DNA of 64,000 bases from Sipunculus nudus (GCA_026874595.1 CM049309.1:22179033-22243032), one strand, 5' to 3'; positions 46,561 through 59,915 are shown, counted from the stretch's first letter. Translations and numbers: made by a program. Notes: generated by a model not told the origin, from the letters alone.

Positions 46561-47290
46561 ACGGTGGCGCCATCTATATATTAGTTCTTGCACAGGGTAC
46601 ATCCGTGCACATATCACGGGAGAGGTTTGACTCATCGGTCTGAAATTTTGCCTGTCCAAAGATCATTAACAACTTTCTCTACAAAAGACTGGTCGTGGCT
46701 CTACAACAGTGTTTGTGTATGTTATATATCTGTGCACATATCTAAGATGTTGTATAACAATAAACAAGACTGACGGTGCCACCTACAATTGTTTTTGAAA
46801 AGTGAACTCCATGCACATATCTCGGAAGCGGTTTGACATATACAAATTAAAATATTCATAGTTCTTAGAAAACTTTTTCCAATACACTACTGGTGGTACC
46901 ACCTACATTTTGTTTAAGAGTGGCATGCATCTCTGGATCTATTTTGGATGAAAAGCACACATATCTCAGGAGTACTTTAATGTAGTGGCCTGAAATATTG
47001 CGCGTCCAAACATTTTGAATAGCTTTCTGATACATAAGATTGGTGGCGACACCTATAATCCATGCACCTCTCTCAGGAGTGGTTTGATGTATTTGTAAGT
47101 AGGTGTCAAGTCAATAGATCTTGGATTGCTTAAATTCGTAAATGAGACAGTCAGGTACCACTTTTTTTTATTTAGTAGACTACATCCAACCACGTATCTC
47201 GGGAATAGTTGGTAGTCTTGAGTAGGTTTATCTTGTACAAAAGACTGGTGGGGCCGCCCATACTAAATTTACATGATATCCATCCATGCT
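46560..47290 (+). repeat. GGTGGCGCCACC-type monomers, forward
   Basis: GGTGGCGCCATC (46,564), GGTGCCACCTACA (46,770), GGTGGTACCACCTACATTTT (46,892), GGTGGCGACACCT (47,040) and GGTGGGGCCGCCC (47,260) mark ~120-220 base units that also carry CACATATCTCGGGAG and GGTTTGAC-like words. Confidence 0.65.
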
Positions 47291-47479
47291 TCTATTTTGA
47301 TTGAGAATCACTCAATATTGCGAAAACACATAAGGAGACATTAACTGCCTCACTTAGTTCATGCCTATCTGATTCGACCAATACACTTTCTCCTTTCATA
47401 TTTCTTTATTGTTCTAGTTTAAAAGCAGTCAATGTTAATTTGTCGGTAAAAAGTGTTTTTTTATAGAAATTAACAAACC

Positions 47480-47617
47480 CTATATATATAAGGGATCAGT
47501 GATTAGAGACCTGACCATTCTCTGCACCTTTCTGTTGACAATATGCTTGTTTACCTGCTAACTGTACTTGCTGAACCGAGCGTGACATCATCTCTGTGCA
47601 TGGAGAATAGGTGTTAG
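47480..47617 (+). other. TATA-like motif followed by a short signal-peptide-like ORF
   Basis: TATATATATAAGGG at about 47,481-47,494; ATG at 47,543 begins MLVYLLTVLAEPSV, a hydrophobic start resembling a secretion signal, with a stop after 24 codons (47,615-47,617). It could be a first exon if spliced at AATAG|GTGTTA, a weak donor. Chance is quite possible. Confidence 0.15.
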
Positions 47618-47619
47618 AC

Positions 47620-49870
47620 CTTTCAATAGTCATCCCTCCACACTTGCGACATATATTGGCGGCTACTGACACTAATGGTTCGGGTCCATTCTGTCAAAGA
47701 AAAAGAGGCTAATTCTTGGTTTATACATACTAATTTCTTTTGGATTGTACAAATAGCGCTTAAGCCCTAATATAACTACTCTTATTTTCTTATCATTAAA
47801 GGTGCGGTTTCTTATTGTGTCTGTGACATGAACCTGCTTTTATTAAACAATTTCCGCAATAATTGCTCAAAAGACCCGAAACCAGCAGAAGACCGATACG
47901 TGTAATGCGCATGCTCGTGAGAAAGGTCTATTTTGTGGTGTTTCTTTTGTCTGGTAACACTACATGGGCTAAGGTTTAACATTTTTACTATTTGCTTTTC
48001 ACGTAAGGTATGAAGGGCTTGTTTAACAGAACGCTGAAATCTGAAACTGTTGAATGTTATGTGCCAAAAATTACTATACATGTTTTAAGAGCCTGTCATC
48101 GGATATAGGGCCGCCCATCTTAAGACTCATTTACCAATCTCCAGTATCTAGAAATGCGATTTGTGGAGATGGGTGATCTCCGATAACCGATGTCGGTTAC
48201 TGGTTCATAAACCTCTTAATCAGGCCCATTTAACGATCCTCAATGGGGGTTAAGTTTCAAAGGCCCACCTGCCGGTGTTCATATAGATAAACTGATATTA
48301 ATAACAGATATACATTAATATATCATGAATATATCAAATATTACTATTTTACATACTTTATGTACCGCACATTATATACATGATATTCTTTTATTATTTC
48401 AAGTAAAAGAGATAACTATTTTAACCTTTTGTCATACACATATCTGTTTTATTCACATAACTAAAGGAAATTTTAACACCAACCAGTTAAAAAATGTTCT
48501 CAAGAAACTTACAGAGGAGGCACTAGAAATTATATAGTACTCACTGAGGCATCAAGGGTGACGATCTATGAATCAGTGATATACTGCTGTGACAACATGC
48601 TAATATATCTATTCAATGAAAATCATCAAGAGTGGAACTTTTATTTTAACTTCAACTTTATTTCAGCTATGGGTCATGATATTTATTGTTGCTGTCAAAA
48701 GTAACTCACCAACCGTTAATTTAATGTTTAATATTCAGGGAAAATGCCAGTTATATCATGCATCTCCTGTATCTTATACGTATAATCATAGAGCATATCC
48801 TTACTAAGTATATCCCAACCACCTAATCAATAGTGCGCATGCTAACCCTGTTTAGGCTTAATGAATATGTAATTGTAAATTTAACATAGCCTCATACTCA
48901 GCAATATCAATTTTTTTCTCTGCTAAATTCCTGGCATTCCCGCAAGAGTCACTATTGTCGAATCTTCAACCCTCAAGCTTAGATAAAAAATGTACCTTAG
49001 ATAAAAGGAAACTCAGTGAACATGAAAACAGTTTAAATTCAAGAGAAATTTGAGAGTCAATATGAAAAAAAAAAAATCCCCATTCAGGATGATTTATCAT
49101 GCTAGTTAAGCCCTATAAACAGTGGTACTATCGTATTGGTGCCTGTTTATTTATCAGTTATCCTTTCAAATAAACTTACTTCTCCTTTAGGCAGTTTTGA
49201 AAACTATATTGAATTTGATACAAACTTCATATTCATTTTTTATTATTTTTAATATCATATTTACATACACAATACAGTATAAACTCTGTCATCAAAGATA
49301 GAAATAAATAAATAAATAAAGTTTACATCATCTATTTATTTACTCATTTCAGTAGCAGTCTAGTTTTTTTCAAAACATGATGAACTTAACATGGATCAGG
49401 AGATGTGCACAAAGTGTAAACTGGGTCTATTTTCAGTTTTTTCTTAAGCACACTTTAAATGTCATTGACAGTAAGATTGATTGCATGCCAGTTGCATACA
49501 TAATGTTACATTTATAAAGAATATAGGTCACGGTCAGCCATGGTTTCCACTATCACAGCCATTTAATTTAAACATGATTGTTTATATTAAAAATATGAGT
49601 AATACAAGATAAGAACCTTTGAAAAGGTAGATTCTTTTTATTTAACAAGAGGAATAAAATGATTGTTCTTCCAGTTTTAACCGTGATTATTAAAACCATT
49701 GTTTGTCAAAACAAATTGATAATATCACCTTCAGTGACCTACAACAAAACTATTACAGTTTATGTTTAGCTGGCTCTGCTGCTTTACAATGTAGGCTACA
49801 AACGGATCACCAATGTGGACGTTTTACTTGTTTGCCTTACATGTTTATATATATATATATATATATATAT
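47620..49870. other. AT-rich intergenic sequence, no gene seen
   Basis: It includes CTTAAGA-containing sequence at 48,100-48,260 similar to 38,920-39,050, A-rich stretches, and a (TA)n tract at 49,846-49,870 next to the LINE fossil. Confidence 0.5.
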
Positions 49871-49877
49871 AACAGGT

Positions 49878-51735
49878 CAAATTTTATAAATCTCTATATA
49901 CAACTACAGTTAAACAGGAAAATTCTTTAGATAATTATGGAATATTAAATAACATCAATATCCTATTACAGGAAGATAAACAAATGTGTGACAAAGAAAT
50001 TAACCCTATAGAACTATTTACTTCATTGATATCTCTTCAGATGAACAAAACACCAGGTGTGCTGGCTTTCCTGCTGAATTTTACAAAGTCTTTTGGGATT
50101 ATATAAAAGAATACTACATTAATGCAATTAAATATTCTTTTGAAACTGGATCCTTGCAAACCATTATGAGCCGTACATCCTCTGTCTAATACCAAAGAAA
50201 GATAAAGACACATTAGTTTTAAAGAATTGCACCCTCTCTCAATGTTAAGCACTAATTACAAAATTACAGATTTATTTGCATATTTAAAGAAACATAATAT
50301 AGATAGTTACTTTTTGTCAATAGCTTTAGAAAAGGCCTTCGATTTTTTTTAGAATGGACTCACATTCAAAACACTTTACACCTATTTAACTTTGGAACTG
50401 CATTTAAAAATGAATAAATATATTTTCTCGGACATCAGCAGCTGTGTTATAAACAGAGGATGGGCAACCAACTATTTTCCAGAAACGCGTGGTGTTAGAC
50501 AAGGATTTCCTTTATCTCTTTATTTATTTATATTAGCTTCAGAAACATTAGCAATTAAAATACGAAACAATACAAAAATAAGAGGAAAAGATGTTACTGG
50601 TAAATAACATAAATTAATATAATATACAGATGATACTGCTCTTTTTCTCACAGTAGGCCATGAATCAACAAAAGAAGCCATTTTAACATTTTACAAATTT
50701 CTCAAAATTTCAGGCCTTACTGTAAATTTAGATAAAACGGTGATTATACCATTTTTAAAAAAACACTAAAAATATATGCGATAATATGAAAAATTTAGGA
50801 ATTTAGTGGTGCACAGAACCCATAAAGATTCTTGATATATATATACATCCAGATTGGCGAAAACTTTTCTTAAAATATAGTAATTTTAAAGAAATATTAA
50901 ATAAAATTAAATTTTAATTTTAAATATATTGGCAGCAAGAACCATATCAATCTCGGGTAAAATTGCTGTGATAAAAACCCACATTTTATCACAGTAAACC
51001 TATGCATTTCAGGTTTTGCCAAGTCCTTCAATAAATTATTTAAAAGAAATTGAAATCCTGCTGTATAAGTTTATATGGGGTGGACAAGAAAAAATAAAAA
51101 GAACAACCTTTATTGCGACAATTAATAAAGGGGGACTTAACAAGACGTATCTAAAATTAAAAAAAAAATGTAGCATTAAAAATAGGATGGATTTGACATT
51201 TGGGCTAAATATAACTTTAAACATGTAAACGTTTGTGATGAAATTCTAAATAAGGTAATGTTTTTCAACTCTCATATAAAAATAGGAAATAAAATAGTTT
51301 ACAATAAAACTTTGCATACAGCTGGAATAACAAGTATAAAAGATATTACAAAACATAATGGAGAAAAATATCTTTCTCTCACACAGAGAACTAACAGATA
51401 AGATTCAAGTAAATATTAAGAATTTAGAAAATGCTATACATGAGTATAGTGGATGCAATCTCATTTAGGTTGAAGAGAGCATTGGTAACAGATAAAATAA
51501 CAGAAGCAGTCAATAAGTCAAATTTAGAAAAAGTGAAGAAAATGAGTAGAGTAACACACACAATATATAAAGAGTTATCACTCAATATATACACAGAACC
51601 TTCAAGAAGAATAGAAAAATGGAACCGAGATATGGATGGAAATTATCAAGAAATTATATTTGAAGAATTTCGGAATATTGAAAAAAATTACAATATCAGA
51701 AGAACAGAGAATGTTTCAATTTATCTACTACCAGG
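49878..51735 (+). pseudogene. Tx1/L1-type LINE ORF2 fossil
   Basis: Collinear pieces of an L1/Tx1-group polymerase in shifting frames: KFYKSLYT (49,885), QMNKTPG then GFPAEFYKVFWDYIKEYYIN (about 50,039-50,125), AIKYSFETGSL, a PLSMLSTNYKI block, a palm motif LSIALEKAFDFF (about 50,317), CVINRGWATNYFPETRGVRQ (50,443), LSLYLFILASETLAIKIR, YTDDTALFL at 50,623-50,649 (catalytic Y-A-D-D with Ala to Thr), LKISGLTVNLDKTVIIPF, LYKFIWGGQEKIKR and a C-terminal IEKWNRDMDG piece (51,611). The segment between NYKI and the palm motif is shortened, so there is an internal deletion. Many stops. The 5' endonuclease domain is missing. Confidence 0.8.
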
Positions 51736-52330
51736 TTTTGTGGGTCCAGAATTCCATTAGAACCAGTAAAAACATCTTTGCGTATTAAAATTACTGGCAA
51801 ATCGAAGATGGCGTCCAAAATGGCCATCAAGTCCAAAAATCATAAATCTTTCATCATAGAGTTCTTATTTTGGTATCTACTACCAGGTTTTTAGGGTCCG
51901 GAAGTCAGTTGGAACCAACGAAAACATCATTACGTAATTATGTCACTGACAAATCTAAGATGGCCTCAAAGTTGCCACCAAGTCCTTAAAATTGCCATAA
52001 ATAATTTATTTTTCATAATATAATTGTAAATTTTGGTATCTTCTACCAGGTTTTTGCGGGTCCAGAATTCCATACGAACCAAAAAAAAAACATCATTACT
52101 TAATTATGTCACTTGAAAATCCAGGGGAGATTCCATAATGGCCGCAAAGTCCTTAAAAGGTCCTGAATCATTTATTTTTCACCATGCAGTTGTAATTTTG
52201 GTATGTGCTATATTTTTTGTCTGGGATTTCTATGAACGAAATAAAAAAACTTCGCTATGAAGTCATGTCACTGGCTAATCAAAGATTTGCCATATATAAA
52301 AATATACTAATACCATGTGAACCTTGCACA
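51722..52330 (+). repeat. ~155-bp tandem monomers, forward block
   Basis: TATCTACTACCAGG begins units at about 51,722, 51,874, 52,036 and 52,200. Units share GGGTCCAGAATTCCAT, AACATCATTACGTAATTATG and AAGATGGCGTCCAAAATGGC. The first unit abuts the last recognisable LINE codons. Confidence 0.8.
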
Positions 52331-53390
52331 CTAATCTTATTCTGTAGTCGGTACCGACTCTGGTATTTTAGGTCGACCAGCAACCTGCGCTTGTCTCCAA
52401 AGTGAAGGCTTAGACGGATGCTGGCGAGACTTGCGTGGCAAGTGTTTCATCAGCTGGTCATTGATTGGAGTTTGTGAATTGAAAGCTGTTAGGTTAATGA
52501 ATGGTTAATGTTGGTTAATGAAAACTTATTCCACATGAATCTTCCTAATTATGAACGCATTATGTTAGTTTTGAATCTTGAAAGGAAAGGTTGCATCTTT
52601 CACTAAATCTTTCAGTCTTTGAAGTAACTATTATATTATGATACAGTCTTGGAACAAAAGTGAGGATAATCAATCAGTTGATTCTATTACTGGAGTCTTC
52701 TGAAGATGATCCATAGCTGATCCTTCATACAACGATGTAGCTGTAGGTGTCTGAGATAAAATAACCGTTTTTTGGACCTGGTAAACTGGACACATGCAAC
52801 ATTCCATACAGCATGATAACAGAAGATCAAGGATGGTCATTTTGCACTAGACTTTGATCAGAAACAGAAACCTCATACAAATAACTGTGTTTCAGTGATG
52901 ACGCTCATCGTGCGATCTTAATTTAATTTGCCCCAGCTATTTTGTTCCTACTTTGTTCGCATTTTTTCTGGGAGTAAAACAATTTAATCTTATGGATCGC
53001 ATAGAAATGCGCCAGTTTTATGCGGTTTCAGTGTACTGGTGGCCATCTTAGGTCCATTGTTTGATATTTTAGAATACTTGAAGGCAAGGATTTAGTACTG
53101 GTCTTAAATTTTTCATTTTTAGACACTAAGCCTAGCGGCAGTAATCAACAATAGAACCTTTTAACTTTGTTAATGTACAGTTAATCGGCTGACATCTTAG
53201 ATGCTATCTTGGAAATATAGATTGCCTGCAAGCCAAAGTGCGTCGCTAACATTTTACCACTGGGCAAATAATTAACCCTAAAAATAAGTAAAGACACCAA
53301 AAACTAAGGCAATTATATAGAGAGTGACTTATGAACATTTAACGCAAATGACGTAATCGGTATCCATTTTGACGCAATTTCTGATTTATG
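52330..53390. other. Spacer between inverted monomer blocks
   Basis: About 1 kb without protein similarity. Relic reverse monomer words (GGTGGCCATCTTAGGTCC, 53,039; GACATCTTAGATGCTATCTT, 53,192) appear toward its right side. Confidence 0.5.
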
Positions 53391-53690
53391 GATCCTGACA
53401 AAATAGCAGTAAATACTAAAATTACAACTGTATCATGAAAAAAAGATTTATGGCAATTTTTAGGGACTTGGCAGCCATTTTGGACGCCATCTTTGATTTG
53501 CCAGTATATAAAGACGTAATGATGTTTTTATTCGTTCTAATAGATTTCTAGAACCCAAAAACCTTGTAGTAGAAACCAAAATTACAACTCTATGGCACCA
53601 AAAAAAATGATTTATTGCCATCTGAGGCGCTTGGTGGCCCTGTTGGACGCCATCTTGAAAATACAACTTGCCGGGGTCCAATTTTGGTAA
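53390..53690 (-). repeat. ~155-bp tandem monomers, reversed block
   Basis: ACAACTCTATGGCACCAAAA, GCCATTTTGGACGCCATCTT and CCTTGTAGTAGAAACCAAAA are the reverse complements of the forward monomer words. About two units, giving an inverted arrangement with 51,722-52,330. Confidence 0.75.
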
Positions 53691-53699
53691 ACTTTTGAT

Positions 53700-55043
53700 A
53701 GTATGTTGAGCTGGTCCTATAGTACAGAAAAGCACCATAAAACAATATCTTGCAATTTTTTGGGGGTTGAGCTATTTTATGCGTATTTTGACCCGTCTAC
53801 ATGTGATATATCATTGTTTATGTATGCATGGAATGTATTTCATTTGCTTATATATATGTCTATGTTTGTATGTTTGTATTTGTATAAAATGTATTTTTTT
53901 AAAGAATTTCCCTCATCATAATATGCAATTAATCTGATTTTATTTGTTTTCAAACTTGATTATATCGTTATGTCATTAATCATCTCATATTGTTCACATA
54001 AACAAAAATAACTATATGGCACTTGTTTGCCATTTGAATGAGAATAAGGTCATTCATACCCACAGTGACAACTCATTAAAAAAGTTTCAAACAGGTCAAC
54101 TGAATTTGTTCACATCACATGTTCACAGCGTATACAAGAACGTGAACTTGATTCCGCATGATGCAGACAAACCATACAATAATGTAATACTCTCATTCAA
54201 AAAATGTTCTCTTTTGATAACTTCGTGAATACTCTGAGAAAGGTTCTGCATTCCAAAGAGTGCTTATACATCAGGGCAGTAAATGGCAGCATGTTGTGTC
54301 AATCATAAGAGACGCATGCTATGCAAGACCTCAATTACTACTGTATTACCATTAAACAAGAAATATTTTATTTTTCATTTTTTAGAAAATAAAGTTATTG
54401 AATTTAAAAAAAAATATTTAAACTGTTTCAAATTTATTTAAAAATATCTAGAATATACAAGGTGCATGTATTTTTGTTTTAAATATCATATCTTGCCGTG
54501 ACTTTTTATCGGTGGCCACTTGTATTACATTGTCATTGTTTATTGTATTTAACATAGGTTTACGTTGTATAAATTATATTTTCCAACACAGCGGTGCAAA
54601 TCAGACAGTTTTCACCGAACGTTTGACCATGTATAGATATTTTAAAAAGATTAAATATGTGAAATTATTTAAGTTTTAAAACTTGCCACCTATAAGCTAC
54701 TTTCTATAAATAACAACTAACCATTTGAATTTGACTTTAAGAACGAAAGATAAAAATTAACAGGCTAGTCCAGGTCAAAAATTGGAAAGATTACTTGCAA
54801 GTTGTTTTATGAATAGATAGATAGTGCATTTTCGTTTGTCTTTAATTTTCTTTAATTTACCTCAGTCTGACTCAAAGCTGTATTGTTGTTTACAGGGAAA
54901 TATGGAAATCAGTAAAATATACAAACGGTATTTGACTCATGGATCAGATATGTAAAGTACCATTTATTTATATTTTTTAGTCAAATTTATATGCAGGCCT
55001 AGGTAGATCATGATCAGATATGAGGTCTGACCCATCTTGAGCT

Positions 55044-55097
<54 letters not shown>

Positions 55098-55745
55098 TTA
55101 TAATCAATATTTTGACTGTACTTTTTTTGAGAAGTTGGAAAATTAAAGATTCGTTAAATATATTCTCTATTAAAAATAAATGCCGTGTATAGTCGCAAAA
55201 TAAAATGGTTGCTCCATCAAACCGCTTGGTTCTGATAAATTAATCACACTTGCCTCCTCCGGTGACCGGTTTAAAGGTTGTTATAGGTATTCAAATGGAC
55301 CTCTACCCTGAAATCAACACAAGTCCATGCGATAGTTTTAACAAAATCCGTCATATACTGACATAATTTATTTAGTAAGCATTATTTATTCAATGCCCAT
55401 ATATCAATGGTGTGTGTCAGTTTCTGTTTAATTTCTATGAATATTTATTCTGAGCACATGACTGAAGTACTTGAACAAAAGTTATTTTTTAATCCGTTCG
55501 GACCGGGCGTTGGCATGGAAGAGATTCTGGGATAAGGATAAATTAAAGGTTCTTCTTAAAGTTAAATTTTCTTCATCGTCTCTTGTGCAACATGAAATAC
55601 ACCATAAATTTGTGTAACGTGTAAAGTACATGTTGAAAATTTAATTTAGGTATAACATCCAAATACGCTAACGAATCAGACAGAAAAAAATGTACTCTTA
55701 TCATAAGGGATTCACCATGTTAACGTTATAGGCTGACATTAAGGC
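53700..55745. other. AT-rich intergenic sequence with (TA)n
   Basis: TA tract at 55,045-55,096. Frames at 53,703 and 54,016 are short and low-information. No gene supported. Confidence 0.5.
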
Positions 55746-55749
55746 ATAA

Positions 55750-55985
55750 GCGTCAGGTTTTATTGTCTCCGCCAAGAGGGTATGCATTTATTCCCGTTCG
55801 TGTGTGTTTATGAGTGTGTTTGTCGGTTTGCTCACAACAAATTTTAACGCAATCATAAAAGGAATCTCGTGAAATTTTCAGGGCATCTCGGGGGAAACGG
55901 CAAAGGAAAAATCGATTAGATTTTGCTGTGATAGCGTCATCAAGGAATATTAACAAACGTGCGGTCATTTATGCAGGGAATAACC
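55750..55985 (-). repeat. Dispersed repeat fragment with CTCCGCCAAGAGGGTATGC
   Basis: A TCTCCGCCAAGAGGGTATGC head, GTGTGTTTATGAGTGTGTTTG, and ATCTCGTGAAATTTTCAGGG match a layout common to dispersed repeats in marine invertebrates and fish. Orientation uncertain. Confidence 0.35.
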
Positions 55986-56044
55986 TGAGAATATGGGCCA
56001 AGACATAAGTGAATGCAAAAACCGTCCTCGTGCGCCACGCAGGC

Positions 56045-56565
56045 CTGTCAACCTGTTCAGGTCATGGTCGAGCGGCAAGTCAGAGTGTCCCGTGGTTCAC
56101 TGCAACACGCCTTGTGCTCACCGGCGATTTTCTTAGTTCCGTTAGAATGACCGTCTGCCCAGAGCATCCAACAGCTTGCCACAAGACGCTTGATTTGTTT
56201 GAAGGCCTGTTCTTGTTCACACCCCCATGACCAAGTAACATCTTTCCATGTCATTAGTCTGATAGGTTCAAGTACATTTGATTACTATGGCAGGACCTTG
56301 CTAAGTAGTTGACATTTCCTGTCAAACGCTGTATTTCTGTGACATTCGTAGGTGCTTGCAATGCAATAATGGATTATATCTTTGCTGGGTCTGCTTTCAG
56401 CCCATCTTTACCTATCTTGTGTCCAAGAAATGTCACTTCACTCTGTCTGAGCACAGTTTTATCACTGTTCAGTCTGATTCCCTGCTGTCTACATCTTTCT
56501 AGCAGGTTTCTGAGGTTGTGGTCATGATCTCGCCTAGCCTCTGAATCTTCCTTAAAAGTATTCTA
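56045..56565 (-). pseudogene. Ty3/Gypsy reverse transcriptase / RNase H fragment
   Basis: Minus-strand translation gives DHDLRNLLERCRQQGIRL-like sequence (near 56,530), FLGHKIGKDGLKADPAKI (56,431-56,378), a PTNVTEIQRLTGNVNYLAR stretch (about 56,350-56,295), then WSWGCEQEQAFKQIKRLV (56,230-56,177). These are the end of the RT palm and connection region before RNase H in Gypsy elements. In-frame stops and frame changes make it inactive. No protease or integrase remains nearby. Confidence 0.75.
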
Positions 56566-56764
56566 CATAGCTTCATTATTGCCTTCTAAAGACAGTTTGA
56601 TCTTTAAGACCTATGAAACGAGCCATTTTGATGTAAAGTTCCTTGCGTGTATTTTCAGAGTTCTCTATTATCGCTAACGCAGCGTTACTCATTACTTTGA
56701 ATCTGGACACGAATGCACGTTATTTCTTAGTCTGTTCAACTCAGGGTTACGTAGGGCATTATAA

Positions 56765-56779
56765 CGGCCGCTGCCACCA
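56765..56779 (-). other. Retrotransposon primer-binding-site-like motif
   Basis: The minus strand reads TGGTGGCAGCGGCCG, close to the TGGTGGCAGCGG motif that follows the 5' LTR of many invertebrate Gypsy elements. It lies on the same strand as, and 200 bases upstream of, the RT fragment. The preceding bases do not end in CA, so the LTR edge is unproven. Confidence 0.4.
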
Positions 56780-57100
56780 TATTTCAAGGGGTTTTTCACA
56801 CAAAATATAGCGTCCACGGAAGCACACAACGACGAGTCCAGGTGTTTACAAGAAACCATATTTAATGCGACTTATCTGCCGAGGGGGTCGCTGCCTCAGG
56901 GACAGCCCGGTAAACATATAGCGCCTCGGGGAGGGATCATTTATAATAAAGTTATCAACCAGTATTTGAACAAACATAGACCGGGACCACTCGGAACTCC
57001 TCAGTTGAATTCGTAATCCCCCGAGACCACCCGAAGTTGAGGCGAGATGTGTCGAGTTGGACCCGGACGTCACCCTAGAATCACGCCCATTCACAAAACA
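56780..57100 (-). mobile_element. Possible 5' LTR remnant of the minus-strand Gypsy fossil
   Basis: GC-richer block upstream (minus strand) of the primer-site-like motif, containing TTTATTATAAATGATCCC as a possible promoter (about 56,952-56,935). The distal boundary is not visible. The 82-codon frame over it is not recognised. Confidence 0.3.
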
Positions 57101-59165
57101 CGTGTATAAATCGGTAGGTGCGTTTTATTTGGTTGTACACGTCTACACCGCCAAGTCACCAATATCGCGCCGAAATGTAGTTCCCCAGGTTTGTCGAAAT
57201 TTCAAACAAACAAAATCAATCATATTCTTGTTAATCGTTATATTTGGAATTAATGTTGTAAGTGCATACTCTATATTTGCTTAATTGGCTTCATTATTGT
57301 AATTGACATGAGATAGATTTTAGCTTGAAAGCTCGTTAAATGCATTAGTGTATGCAGGAAGTTGATCCTTTGATTGTCATAGATAGTCCTTCTGTGTGCA
57401 GAATTGGCAAGTGAGCAAGCTTTCGGAGAATATTCCAAATAGTTAATTTTAATTAGGGATGGCAGGGTGGTATTGAATGTATCATGAGTTGATGTGATAA
57501 CCTGTCATATTCCCATAGAAGATCGTAACTTTTTCGCAATTCTTTTGTTAAAGTTGTACTCACAATCATAACTGATTTTTTTTTTGCGTATTTTGAACAG
57601 GTGCACATCAATGACACGAAACGGGGCCGAAATGAGAGGTACTGAAATCATGTCGTACTATGCGCTGTGCGACAGTCGCTGGGTGTTTGATCTGTGAGGG
57701 GTCGTGTTCTGACGATTATGGACGTTCTCACGGTCATCGATTAATAAGAGTACAAATTTGTTTGGATATAACCAAAATGATTGTAAAAGACCAATCCAAA
57801 AGAGTCATTTGTTTTGACCTAACCGAACTGATTTTATAAGGCCGATCCATATAGTGAATGCTGGAGATAAGTAATGTTTTACGAACATATAGTCATCAAA
57901 GACACTAGTGAAAGCGGGATGGAGGCGGATAGTAAGCGGGCTATGTGGAGGGTGGAAATAAAGGTGATGGGTCGTCCAGTGAGGCGTGATGAAATGCCAA
58001 TCACGGAAATACCATTGCCAATTACTAATGCATGGAACGGCGTGCAAAGCTATACGCTTGAAAGCCTTTCATTGCTTGTAAATGTCGTATGTCGCAACAA
58101 TGCAACATACATATAGATCACAGCAGTTTAAAACGATGAGAACTTTTATTCTTTTTTTTTCATCAAGATACTCATCCAAAACTCAATTATGTCACTGTTC
58201 CGAGCAGGGCTGTGTGATTCAGGACGCTTTCAGGACAAAGCGTAAGTTACTTTATTTCATACTCTGGGAGACATGCGAGGTATATATTGAAGTCAGATGT
58301 TTGAGAAAAATGACCTTGAAGCTCCCCTGCTGTTTTTATTATCTATTCACTGTAAAACTCCTCTTTACATAAACATGGCCATTAGTAAATTACACAAACG
58401 CAAGGTTAAATGCCTGCAATAAAAAGGCTTTGCCAACATTATATAAAATCATATTTAGTTTGCATAATTTGCGAATATCTCACAATTCACGGATCTTTAC
58501 GTTGAAATATTTCTTTTTAATTCACATTTTAGCCAAGTCATAAACCTATATAAATTTTAGGCCATTTGAAATACACATTTGTATGCAAGACTAGTTGCTC
58601 CGCACTCTCGGGTTTGTAAGGACTAGTTTCTTATTGAGCTTTTTCTCAATTTGGTCGCGTTGTCTTCGTCTGACGGGTAAAAATAAATTCTTACTTCTAA
58701 AGTCTCCCATCTGGCTCTTTCATGCTAGACTAGCCATATTTTATTCTCAGATAAAATGCTGTAGTTCTACATACTGAGAAAGCGCATAAAAGTTAGTTAT
58801 TATAACAGTTAAACTGTGCTGCCTGTAATATATATGTATTTGTAAAGGCAATGATTTTTCCTGGATTTTGATCATTTAACAGAATGATATCCTTCTTCAT
58901 CGATCTATGGCACTTTTGATCTTTTAGGCACGGCTTTCAGGAAACTTGGGAAGAGTCTGTGATGCTTGAAATCTTTTTTTTTTTGGCGTTCGGTTCTGAG
59001 GGTCAAAGCGTCTGATCAGATAACCCTTACATTCCAAAATAATAAAATAATCATCTGATGACACGATATTTAATAATAATCATAAAATATATCCAATTCT
59101 AGATAACGCTTCAAAATATGACGCAGATACAGTTCCGTTGGGACTCTCCAAAATAACGTGTCCCT
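57100..59165. other. AT-rich intergenic sequence, no gene seen
   Basis: Frames at 57,057, 57,874, 58,082 and 58,595 were inspected and have no recognisable domain. A donor-like AAGCGTAAGT occurs near 58,237 without a convincing exon. Confidence 0.5.
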
Positions 59166-59699
59166 CCAATTTTTTAGCTCAGCTGACGTAAAGCCATCTT
59201 AGCTATAGCAATCATTCTTTGTCTGTCGTCCTTCCAGCCGTACTCTCGTCCGTTAACAGGGCACATAATGTAACCGCTCGTTCCAGAATCTTTTAACATC
59301 CATGGAGGTCCAACAATATCTCCCTGAACACCTGCAAAAAGGTCACTGCGACCTACATTCTCTGAGGTACGGAGCCTGTCATTGTCAATAATTCAAAATT
59401 CGACAGAAAAGCTCCAGTTTCTGAATCACGAAGTAATTGATAATGCATTAATATAATTTTATTTTTTTTTAATTTAACGCATTATATTTTAGTTTTTGAG
59501 ACCTGCAAATGAAGCAGGCTAGAGGTAAACAGGACACAAACCGTTATCGTTAGACATAGAAACTTCTAACTATACATGTCGGGAGGCAGTAGGCCTGAAA
59601 TCTGGCCATGGTGACATATATTTTACAAATTCAGGGAGGAAAACATGATATTAAGCACCGATTGAATCAGACGGGGCACAAATGCATTGATTGCCATGA

Positions 59700-59915
59700 T
59701 TAGGTTCACACGTTGGCCGGCCCGGCTCGGCCAGGCGAGAAGGCCCAAGACTAGCATGATCGCTGTGTTTACACGTGGGCCGCACCCGCCCAGCTAGAAC
59801 AAGGAACGCTGTGGCATAGCAATGCCCAGGGCTCGAGCCAAACACGAATCAGAATGTCAACAGCGCACAATAAACGGGACATGTCAACAGCTCACAATAA
59901 AACAGACGTCTGTAA
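59700..59915 (-). mobile_element. LTR-like fragment related to 41,999-42,558
   Basis: The minus strand begins TGTTACAGACGTCTG at 59,915 and shares scattered words (AATTGT/TATTGTGCGC, CTGTTGACAT/ATAT, TTGTTCTAG) with the 42-kb segment. GC-rich, with palindromic GGCCGGCC near 59,715. Truncated; no TATA box. Confidence 0.4.

Noticed and set aside
57874-58116. 80-codon frame as an exon
   Set aside because: Equal-length frame on the other strand and no splice or family support.
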